A DNA stretch of 20,341 nucleotides. It comes from Oleiagrimonas sp035690885 (GTDB taxonomy: Bacteria; Pseudomonadota; Gammaproteobacteria; Xanthomonadales; Rhodanobacteraceae). The translations under genes and the position numbers were made by a program. The stretch's first letter is position 1. Each line of letters starts with the position of its first letter. The notes beneath the pieces were generated by a model that worked only from the letters and a program-made list of their open reading frames with translations, was not told where the DNA came from and made no database searches. The stretch lies in NCBI GenBank assembly GCA_035690885.1, contig DASSKC010000087.1:1-20341 (forward strand), written 5' to 3'. This document shows positions 1 to 5,816 of this stretch, in pieces.

Positions 1-2
1 AG

Positions 3-113
3 ATCAACGCGTTGCGTGAGGATCTGGTCCAGTATCAGGGCGCGTCGTCGGCCAAATCGCGCAAACCGTCCGCCAACGTTCGCAAGGGGCGCCGCAAACC
101 GTCCACAAAATGA
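3..113 (+). CDS. C-terminal end of an unknown protein (5' truncated)
   Basis: An open frame enters from the left edge and stops at TGA 111-113. It encodes 36 visible residues that begin INALREDLVQYQ and end in a Lys/Arg-rich tail (KGRRKPSTK). The first part looks helical, possibly coiled-coil, and the tail is strongly basic and probably disordered. I do not recognise the family. Its stop lies 18 bp from the stop of the convergent minus-strand gene that ends at 132. It is called a gene end because the frame is open to the edge and the basic tail and closely spaced stop look natural. This is weak evidence, since the fragment is short. Confidence 0.45.
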   Translation: MNALREDLVQYQGASSAKSRKPSANVRKGRRKPSTK

Positions 114-131
114 ACCTGCCGAGCGGCGGAG

Positions 132-623
132 TTACAGTGCGGCCTTGATCTGCTCCAGGGCTACTTCGGTGCGCATCTTGACCGTATCCGGGCGCAGCTC
201 GCTTTCCGACAGCACGTTGATCCATGCCTGCACGGGGCGGGCGCGGTAAAAGCGTTTGAGGCCGGCATCGAGAAAGTCGCCAAGCTCGACGGGCTGGTCC
301 GGGTAGATCAGCCCATGTGCCTTGCGCGCCGCGGCTTCAGCGGTGACCACGGCGGCCTCGCAGCGCAGGTACAGGCAGCGCCGGTTGTTGGTGCCGCGCG
401 CCCGCGTCGAATCGTAAAAGGTCAGGAATGCGAGCGGGTTGGCGTCGATGTTTTGCGAGTGCACGGCCTGCGTCCACGACGACCAGTAGAAGTCGAGTTC
501 GTGGTCCGGAACCGCGGTCGCCGGCGTGTTCCAGGGTTGGTTGTCAGCGCACGTGGCGATGTTCGCGTACTGGCAGTTGTGCAGGATGTCGGCGCAACGG
601 GCGCCTGCTTCGTTGTCGGTCAT
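132..623 (-). CDS. Pyridoxamine 5'-phosphate oxidase-like FMN-binding protein
   Basis: The product has 163 residues and resembles the PNPOx-like split-barrel flavoprotein family: an N-terminal helix (ADILHNCQYANIATCADNQPWNTPA), then strands with a conserved aromatic face (ELDFYWSSWTQAVHSQNI) and a core strand ending LAFLTFYDS. Family members bind FMN, F420 or haem and perform assorted redox reactions; the substrate here cannot be read from sequence. The frame stays open upstream to 680, but the start at 623 is preferred because GGAGG lies about 4 nt before it and the upstream part runs through a REP-like palindrome. It lies downstream of parB on the same strand across a 144-bp gap full of repeats, so it is probably not part of that operon. 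The specific function is unknown. Confidence 0.8.
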   Translation of the reverse strand: MTDNEAGARCADILHNCQYANIATCADNQPWNTPATAVPDHELDFYWSSWTQAVHSQNIDANPLAFLTFYDSTRARGTNNRRCLYLRCEAAVVTAEAAARKAHGLIYPDQPVELGDFLDAGLKRFYRARPVQAWINVLSESELRPDTVKMRTEVALEQIKAAL

Positions 624-639
624 GAGGCCTCCATTGCTT

Positions 640-690
640 CCCGTAGGTCGGATCAAGGAGCGTAGCGACGGATCCGACATCGCTACTGTC
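640..690. repeat. REP-like palindrome, single copy
   Basis: CCCGTAGGTCGG at 640-651 begins an imperfect palindrome. The arm GTCGGATC (647-654) pairs with GATCCGAC (671-678). An overlapping alternative pairs GTAGCGA (662-668) with TCGCTAC (680-686), and the loop of that hairpin contains the self-complementary CGGATCCG (669-676). The same 12-base head recurs at 16877-16888 in the doublet element further down, so both belong to one dispersed family. It lies just upstream of the PNPOx-like gene, in the parB-distal gap. A REP-type extragenic palindrome is the best reading; no transposase (RAYT) gene is present in the window. Confidence 0.6.
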
Positions 691-765
691 GGGAGCCTCG
701 AATAAACACATCCGCCGCTCCTACCGTCGTTTTGAACGAATAGGGACGGGTTATTCGAGGTTCCC
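691..765. repeat. 15-bp inverted repeat bounding a 45-bp interior, next to parB
   Basis: GGGAGCCTCGAATAA (691-705) is the reverse complement of TTATTCGAGGTTCCC (751-765) apart from one G/A mismatch. The interior includes a small hairpin, TCGTT-TTG-AACGA. The right arm ends 2 bp from the parB stop codon (768-770). It could act as a 3' RNA structure on the parB transcript or be a small mobile or extragenic repeat. It lacks the T-run expected of an intrinsic terminator on the minus strand. Confidence 0.55.
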
Positions 766-767
766 TG

Positions 768-1640
768 TCAGTGCCGCACTTTTTCGAGGATGCCGTCCAG
801 CTCGTCAAGGCTGTGGTAGTGGATGGTCAGCTTGCCGCGACCGGCGCGGCCGGGGACCACTTCGACGCGCGCAGCCAGGTGTTCGGACAATTCGCGCTCC
901 AGCGATTCCAGATCGGCGTCGCGCTTGTCGGCGCGTGGTTTGCTCTTGCTGCCGTGGCCATTCTGGGCGCGACGCGCGGCTTGCTCCAGTTCGCGTACCG
1001 ACCAGCCGAGTGTGGAGGCCTGGCGTGCCAGCGGCGTGGCGATGGCGGCCGGCAGCGTCAGCAGGCAGCGGGCGTGGCCCATTTCCAGTTTGCCGTCGTC
1101 CATCAGCTTGCGGATCGCGTCCGGCAGGTCGATCAGGCGCAGCAGGTTGGACACGGCGGCGCGTGAGCGGCCCACCGCATCGGCGGCCTGCTGGTGGGTG
1201 AGGTCGAAGTCGTCGATCAGGCGCTTGAGCGCGTCGGCTTCTTCCAGCGGCGTGAGATCCTGGCGCTGGATGTTTTCGATCAGCGCCATGGCCGGCACGG
1301 CCTGCTCGTCGACCTGCTTGACCAGTGCCGGCAAGTCCTTGAGCCTGGCCTTTTGCGCCGCACGCCAGCGCCGCTCACCGGCAATCAACTCGAACTTGTC
1401 GGGGCCGATCGAACGTACCACCACGGGCTGGATCAGGCCTTGTGCCTTGATCGACTCGGCCAGCTCTTCCAGCGCCTCGGCATTCCAGTGGCGGCGGGGC
1501 TGATACTTGCCGGGCACGATCGATTCGATGGCCAGGGTGCGCAGTTCGCCTTCGTCACCGGCGGTGCTCGTGGCGCCGCCGTCGGTGTTGCTCAGCAGGG
1601 CGTCGAGGCCCCGGCCCAGTCCGCGTTTCTTGGCGGCCAT
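768..1640 (-). CDS. parB: Chromosome-partitioning protein ParB
   Basis: ParB/Spo0J protein of 290 residues, the usual length. It is a CTP-dependent DNA clamp that loads at parS, spreads, and works with ParA in origin segregation. The N-terminal KKRGLGRGLDALL (residues 4-16) is the conserved segment that stimulates ParA. The CTP-binding GERRWRAAQ box is at 88-96 and ENIQR at 122-126. A helix-turn-helix follows at about 149-170 (HQQAADAVGRSRAAVSNLLRL), and the C-terminal dimerisation region ends KLTIHYHSLDELDGILEKVRH. The start is 9 bp after the parA stop, and its AGGAG overlaps that stop (TAGGAG), so the two genes are translationally linked. It lies third in rsmG-parA-parB. Confidence 0.97.
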   Translation of the reverse strand: MAAKKRGLGRGLDALLSNTDGGATSTAGDEGELRTLAIESIVPGKYQPRRHWNAEALEELAESIKAQGLIQPVVVRSIGPDKFELIAGERRWRAAQKARLKDLPALVKQVDEQAVPAMALIENIQRQDLTPLEEADALKRLIDDFDLTHQQAADAVGRSRAAVSNLLRLIDLPDAIRKLMDDGKLEMGHARCLLTLPAAIATPLARQASTLGWSVRELEQAARRAQNGHGSKSKPRADKRDADLESLERELSEHLAARVEVVPGRAGRGKLTIHYHSLDELDGILEKVRH

Positions 1641-1649
1641 GCCGATCTC

Positions 1650-2456
1650 CTAGTTGGTGGTGGCCGGTGCCGCGGCGGCCTGGGCCCGGGCCGCGGTGCG
1701 CTCGCGGCGAATCATTTCGCCGGCAAGGCCGAGGTAGGCGATGGCGCCGCGCGAGGCGCGGTCGTACAGATTGATGGGTTTGCCATAGCTTGGCGCTTCG
1801 GCCAGGCGCACGTTGCGCGGGATGATCGAGCGCAACACCTTGTCCCCGAAGTGTTCGGTGAGCTGGGTGGAGACTTCGTTGCCGAGGTTGTTGCGCACGT
1901 CGTACATGGTGCGCAACAGGCCTTCGATCTCGAGGCCGGGGTTGAGTCGTTGGCGCACGGCGGCGACGGTGTCGAGCAGGCTCGACAGGCCTTCCAGCGC
2001 AAAATACTCGCACTGAACCGGGATCAGCACGCCGTGCGCGGCGGTCAGGCCATTCAAGGTCAAAAGGTGCAGCGACGGCGGACAGTCGATGAGGATGGTG
2101 TGATAGCGCTCGCCGGTCTTGGCCAGTTGTTCGGCCAGGCGCGATTCGCGCGCCATCGCGTCCATCAGTTTGAGCTCGGCCGCGGTCAGGTCGCCGTTGC
2201 CGGGCAACAGGTCGAAACCCGCTTCGGTGGTGACAATGGCCTGTTCCGGCGTGGCTTCGTCGAGCAGCACGTCGCAGCCGTTGGGGTTGGCCTCGTTCTT
2301 GTCCACGCCCGAGGCCATGGTCGCGTTGCCCTGCGGGTCCAGGTCGACAAGCAGCACCTTGCGCTTGGCCTCGGCAAGCGCCGCGGCCAGGTTGACGGTT
2401 GTAGTGGTCTTGCCGACGCCACCTTTCTGGTTGGCGATGGCGATGATGCGCGTCAT
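1650..2456 (-). CDS. parA: Chromosome-partitioning ATPase ParA
   Basis: ParA/Soj-type ATPase of 268 residues. It binds nucleoid DNA as an ATP dimer and is released by ParB, which moves the origin region. The deviant Walker A motif KGGVGKTTT starts at residue 11 with signature lysines K11 and K16. The VLLVDLDPQGN segment (34-44) carries the catalytic Asp region, and ILIDCPPSLHLLTLN is the Walker B-like region. The frame stays open upstream to 2516, but MTRIIAIANQKGG at 2456 is the normal ParA N-terminus, because the upstream 20 residues run back into the end of rsmG. No strong ribosome-binding site is visible before 2456, so translation may depend on coupling to rsmG, whose stop is 49 nt upstream. 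Confidence 0.97.
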   Translation of the reverse strand: MTRIIAIANQKGGVGKTTTTVNLAAALAEAKRKVLLVDLDPQGNATMASGVDKNEANPNGCDVLLDEATPEQAIVTTEAGFDLLPGNGDLTAAELKLMDAMARESRLAEQLAKTGERYHTILIDCPPSLHLLTLNGLTAAHGVLIPVQCEYFALEGLSSLLDTVAAVRQRLNPGLEIEGLLRTMYDVRNNLGNEVSTQLTEHFGDKVLRSIIPRNVRLAEAPSYGKPINLYDRASRGAIAYLGLAGEMIRRERTAARAQAAAAPATTN

Positions 2457-2505
2457 GGCGGAACGGATCAACGGACGGACGCAAAGCGTAGCATGGGCCG
2501 GACGC

Positions 2506-3144
2506 TCAGGCGCCACTGCGGCGCAATGCCAGCAGTTGGCGTGCGGCGTCCAGACCGGGTATCGCGAGCGTGGTCTCGCTTTCCAACGTGAAGCCGGGTG
2601 GCAGCGCGGCCAGCTCGTCGTCGGGCCGGCGTCCCTTCATGGCCAGCCACAAGCCCGATGGCGCCAGCAGATGTCCGCCCCAGGCGAGCATGTCCGGCAA
2701 GCTGGCAAACGCGCGTGCGGTGACGCAGTCGAAGCGGCCTTGCACGTCTTCCACGCGCTGTTGCGCGACCTGCACGTTGGCCAAGTCCAGTTCGCGGACC
2801 GCCGCGCGCAGGAAGCGTGCCTTCTTGCCGTTGGAGTCGACCAGCAGCCACTGACGTTCGGGCGCGGCGATGGCCAGCGGAATGCCGGGCAGTCCGGCGC
2901 CGCTGCCGAGGTCGGCGGCGCTGGTACCTTGCAGGTGCGGCGCGATCGCCAGCGAGTCGAGCAGGTGGCGGGTGACCATGGCCGCCGGGTCGCGTACGGC
3001 GGTGAGGTTGAAGCTGCGGTTCCAGCGCGCGAGCAACTGCAGGTAGTCGAGCAGGCGCGCCGAGGCGTCCGGCGTCAGAGTCAGGTCGAGTGAGCGCAGG
3101 CCGTCGCCGAGCCGGCGTTCGAGATCGTGGCGGGGAAAATCCAT
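2506..3144 (-). CDS. rsmG: 16S rRNA (guanine527-N7)-methyltransferase RsmG
   Basis: Protein of 212 residues, close to the E. coli length of about 207. It transfers a methyl group from SAM to N7 of G527 in 16S rRNA; loss of this activity gives low-level streptomycin resistance in several bacteria. The hallmark YLQLLARWNRSFNLTAVRD lies at about residues 34-52, and the SAM-binding motif DLGSGAGLPGIPLAI is at 78-92. KKARFLRAAVRELDLANV follows at 107-124 and RAFASLPDML at about 144-153. The start at 3144 (MDFPRHDLERRL) matches the family N-terminus; a longer open frame to 3291 would translate the terminator palindrome and is rejected. It is the first gene of rsmG-parA-parB, an order typical of origin-proximal DNA. 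Confidence 0.96.
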   Translation of the reverse strand: MDFPRHDLERRLGDGLRSLDLTLTPDASARLLDYLQLLARWNRSFNLTAVRDPAAMVTRHLLDSLAIAPHLQGTSAADLGSGAGLPGIPLAIAAPERQWLLVDSNGKKARFLRAAVRELDLANVQVAQQRVEDVQGRFDCVTARAFASLPDMLAWGGHLLAPSGLWLAMKGRRPDDELAALPPGFTLESETTLAIPGLDAARQLLALRRSGA

Positions 3145-3188
3145 GCGCGGATCGTGCCTCAATGTGCTGCGGGCAACAACACGAAAAT

Positions 3189-3220
3189 CGCGCGGGCCTG
3201 CCAGCTGGCAGGCCCGCGCG
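3189..3220 (-). terminator. Perfect 32-bp palindromic intrinsic terminator
   Basis: The arms 3189-3204 and 3205-3220 are exact reverse complements with AGCT at the centre and no spacer, and are very G+C rich. On the minus strand the stem is followed by ATTTT. It lies 28 bp after the stop of the SPFH gene (3248) and upstream of rsmG, so it would end the SPFH transcript before rsmG. Confidence 0.8.
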
Positions 3221-3247
3221 GCTCTCTCCCCAAACGCGGATGAATTT

Positions 3248-3709
3248 TCAGGCAGCGGCCGAAACGGCGCCGGCCGCATGGGTGTCCACACGCGTGACCA
3301 GCAGGCCTTGCGCGCGCAGCGTGTCGTTCAATCGGACTTTCAGGCGCGCGGCGTCGCCGGTTTCGGCCAAACCGTCGACAAGCTGCTCGCGGATCAACGT
3401 GTCGGCGTGGTCGATGATGGCATCGGCGCGCTCCGGGTCGAGCACCTGCCAGTAGACCGTGCCCCGGATGTGGCGCTGGTCACCGAGTACGTCGTCCAGA
3501 TGCAGCGTGCGCCCGGTCAGGCTGATCTTGTGCGCAATGTGGTCGCGCAACGGCACGATCCAGTGCGTGCCGGGCGCCAGCAGTTGCATGGCCTTGCCGC
3601 GGCGGCGGTGCAGTGTGTACACGCAGCCTTCCGGAATGCGCTTGATCGACATCGCCAGCGTCGTGGCGGCGACGCTGAGCAGGCAAATGATGGTGATGGA
3701 AGCGGCCAT
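3248..3709 (-). CDS. Short SPFH/band-7 domain membrane protein
   Basis: Protein of 153 residues. Residues about 4-20 (SITIICLLSVAATTLAM) form one N-terminal membrane segment with little before it. The rest resembles the start of a prohibitin-homology (SPFH) domain: RIPEGCVYTLHRRRGKAMQLLAPGTHWIVPLRDHI, then ISLTGRTLHLDDVLG and IRGTVYWQVLDPERADAIID, ending in a short helical region. This is about half the length of typical stomatin-like proteins and lacks their long C-terminal coiled coil, so any oligomeric scaffold role is uncertain. It is divergent from the glycan locus and closed off by the palindromic terminator at 3189-3220. The molecular role is unknown. The fold assignment is based on motif resemblance. 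Confidence 0.8.
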   Translation of the reverse strand: MAASITIICLLSVAATTLAMSIKRIPEGCVYTLHRRRGKAMQLLAPGTHWIVPLRDHIAHKISLTGRTLHLDDVLGDQRHIRGTVYWQVLDPERADAIIDHADTLIREQLVDGLAETGDAARLKVRLNDTLRAQGLLVTRVDTHAAGAVSAAA

Positions 3710-3813
3710 GTCTGGGAAATCGGTAACTTGCGATGTTTTTCGAAATCTTCGTTGCAGGAAAGCTTACATCCATTTAACGAAGGCTAGCTTAATTCAAATT
3801 TAACGGCAAGACG

Positions 3814-3836
3814 GGAAGCGCGAAAATGGCGCTTCC
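3814..3836. other. Small hairpin in the 3710-3953 divergent intergenic region
   Basis: GGAAGCGC (3814-3821) pairs perfectly with GCGCTTCC (3829-3836) around a 7-nt A-rich loop. No T-run follows on either strand, so it is not an obvious terminator. The 244-bp region around it also holds an AT-rich stretch (about 3760-3803), probably including the SPFH promoter, a CTTCGTT/AACGAAG inverted repeat (3747-3753, 3776-3782) and the unit A promoter near 3880-3907. Confidence 0.35.
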
Positions 3837-3878
3837 GCCCCCGCGTACCGCGTCTGCAGTGGGTCGTTCGGCAGGGCT

Positions 3879-3907
3879 TTGCAAGTCGTGATGAAAACGT
3901 TTACATT
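3879..3907 (+). promoter_or_regulatory. Sigma70-like promoter for unit A
   Basis: TTGCAA (3879-3884), a 17-nt spacer and TACATT (3902-3907); each hexamer matches four of six consensus bases. The same two hexamers with the same spacing occur upstream of the LacI gene (8132-8160). The predicted start is near 3914, giving a leader of about 40 nt before the ATG at 3954. The LacI-type operator at 3892-3905 overlaps the -10 element. Confidence 0.6.
3892..3905. promoter_or_regulatory. LacI-family operator O1
   Basis: TGAAAACGTTTACA fits the palindromic LacI/GalR pattern TGNAAACGTTTNCA with the central CG typical of this family. Two further sites with the same pattern lie at 8123 and 8145, before the LacI gene itself. 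Overlap with the -10 hexamer suggests repression by steric block. Confidence 0.7.
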
Positions 3908-3953
3908 GAGTCCCGGAATCATTTGATGCCACGCAACCGGTGAGGCTGCCTGC

Positions 3954-5816
3954 ATGAAAATGCTGGAGGGGACGACTCGAGATACCACGCGATCACCCGA
4001 TCGCTCGGATCGCCGCGTGTTTCTGAAACAGGCGGGAACGGTGGCGGCGGTCGCTTTCGCGGGGTTGGCCGCACCGTTGAGCGATGCTGTCTGGGCGGAC
4101 TCGGTGCCGCGCGCGTCGTCAGCAACGTGGAAACCGGTGGAGCCGGACACCATGGTCGATGGCGTGGTGGATCCGGCGAGCCGGTTTTTTGCCACCTCGT
4201 TCGTGGAGTCGTCCTACACCGTCACCACCGACAGCGACGGCGACCTGTGGCCCTCGTGCTGGGCCGATGACGGTCATGTCTACACGGCCAATGGCGACGG
4301 CAAGGGCTTCGGGCCGGCGCCGGGGGCCGACATGACCGTCAATCGCCTGTCCGGAACGCCCGAAACCGGCATCACCGGCGAGCGCATCGCCACCGGCAAG
4401 GACCTTGGCAGCGTCTGGGCCGACCCGTCGCACTACAACCGCAAGCCGACCGGCATGCTGGCGGTCGACGGCAACGGCGATGGCAAGTGCGAGCTTTATC
4501 TGGCGGTACAGAACCTGCACACGGCGCCCTGCCCGGACTGCTTCAACGACGCGCCCATGGCCACCGTGTTGCGCTCGGACGACTACGGCCAGACGTGGCG
4601 CGACACCGACGGGCCGATGTTCGCCGACCACAAGTTCACCACCGTGTTCTTCCTCGATTTCGGCAAGGCCGGTGAACACGCGCGCGTGCTCGGGCCGGAG
4701 GATTCGCGTTACGCCTATGCCTACGGCATCGACTACAACTGGCGCGACCCGACCAACCCCGCCTTACCCTCGACCACCGACCTGTACCTGGCGCGGGTGC
4801 CAACGCAGAGCATCCAGGACCGTTCCGCCTGGCGCTTTTTCGCCGGTACGGGCGGCGACGGCAAACCCACCTGGGCGAAAGATCTGGAGCAGCGCCAACC
4901 GGTCCTGCATGATGCGCGCACCGTGTATCACGAACTGCGCTGCGGCGGCCGCCCGGGCGATCTGAAGGCGCACGACGTGTCGGTAATCTCGCAAGGCAGC
5001 GTGGTCTACAACGCGCCGCTCAAGCGCTACATTTATACCTCCTGGACCTGGTACACCTTCGAATTCTACGAGGCGCCGACGCCGTGGGGGCCGTGGCGGC
5101 TGTTCCTGCACAAGGACTTCGGTGCCGAGCCCTTCTATGGCCCCAGCGACGATGCGTCGTGTCCGGGTCCGCGCGTAGGTGGCTATCCCACTACCATCCC
5201 GTCCCGGTATATCAGCGACGACGGCCTCACCATGTGGGTGCAGACCAGCACCTGGAAGCGCTGGAACTTCGAGTGCGGCGAGCCCAACTACCTGTTCGGG
5301 CTGCGCAAGCTCACGGTGGCGCCGTTCGAAACCAGCGTGCCGCGCAATGCGCCCGACGCGAACGACAACCTGGCCGTCAGCGGCGAGGGCGTCACGCCGA
5401 TCGAGAAAAGCGCGCGCTACGGCCACCCGCAGTGGCTCAACGACGGCGACACCACGGAGTACGAAAGCAGTGATGACTGCGAGGCCGACAAGCCCGCCGA
5501 CTTCTGGGGCTACCTGTGGACCCGTGCCTACCATCTCGACCAGGTCGCCTACGTCACCGGCAAGACCGCCGCCGATGGCGGCTGGTTCGACAACCTGCGC
5601 GTGCAGGTACGCCAGGATTTCCGCTGGATCGACGTGGATCGGCTCGATATCACCCCGGCCTACCCGCACGATCGCAGCGCCGGGCCCAACAAGCGTTACG
5701 TGCTTGCTTTCAAGCGCACCTGGGGTGATGGCGTGCGCATCATCGGCAAGCCGGGCGGGACGGCCACCTTCACCACGATTGCAGAACTCGAAGCGTACAA
5801 CGCGGGGAGCGTTTGA
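3954..5816 (+). CDS. Tat-exported sialidase-fold (five-bladed propeller-like) protein, function unknown
   Basis: Protein of 620 residues. The N-terminus carries a twin-arginine signal (DRRVFLK, residues 19-25), a hydrophobic stretch and a likely cleavage site after AVWA (A48), so it would be exported folded. An Asp box, SDDYGQTW (208-215), is typical of sialidase-like beta-propellers. The DGDLWPSCWADDGHVYTANGDG segment (96-116) recalls DUF4185-type propellers, a group that includes glycosidases. DGNGDGKCE (172-180) may bind calcium. About residues 480-615 look like a C-terminal galactose-binding-like beta-sandwich. There are eight cysteines, many for this setting. It is the first gene of unit A and ends directly before the GH3 gene, so a role in glycan cleavage is likely but unproven; the catalytic residues are not identified. 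The start has GTGAGG 8 nt upstream; a second ATG at 3960 is possible. Confidence 0.75.
   Translation: MKMLEGTTRDTTRSPDRSDRRVFLKQAGTVAAVAFAGLAAPLSDAVWADSVPRASSATWKPVEPDTMVDGVVDPASRFFATSFVESSYTVTTDSDGDLWPSCWADDGHVYTANGDGKGFGPAPGADMTVNRLSGTPETGITGERIATGKDLGSVWADPSHYNRKPTGMLAVDGNGDGKCELYLAVQNLHTAPCPDCFNDAPMATVLRSDDYGQTWRDTDGPMFADHKFTTVFFLDFGKAGEHARVLGPEDSRYAYAYGIDYNWRDPTNPALPSTTDLYLARVPTQSIQDRSAWRFFAGTGGDGKPTWAKDLEQRQPVLHDARTVYHELRCGGRPGDLKAHDVSVISQGSVVYNAPLKRYIYTSWTWYTFEFYEAPTPWGPWRLFLHKDFGAEPFYGPSDDASCPGPRVGGYPTTIPSRYISDDGLTMWVQTSTWKRWNFECGEPNYLFGLRKLTVAPFETSVPRNAPDANDNLAVSGEGVTPIEKSARYGHPQWLNDGDTTEYESSDDCEADKPADFWGYLWTRAYHLDQVAYVTGKTAADGGWFDNLRVQVRQDFRWIDVDRLDITPAYPHDRSAGPNKRYVLAFKRTWGDGVRIIGKPGGTATFTTIAELEAYNAGSV

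Noticed and set aside
1194..2591. A 465-residue plus-strand open frame opposite parA-parB
   Set aside because: It lies entirely antisense to two unmistakable genes and has no family-like motif or plausible ribosome-binding site.
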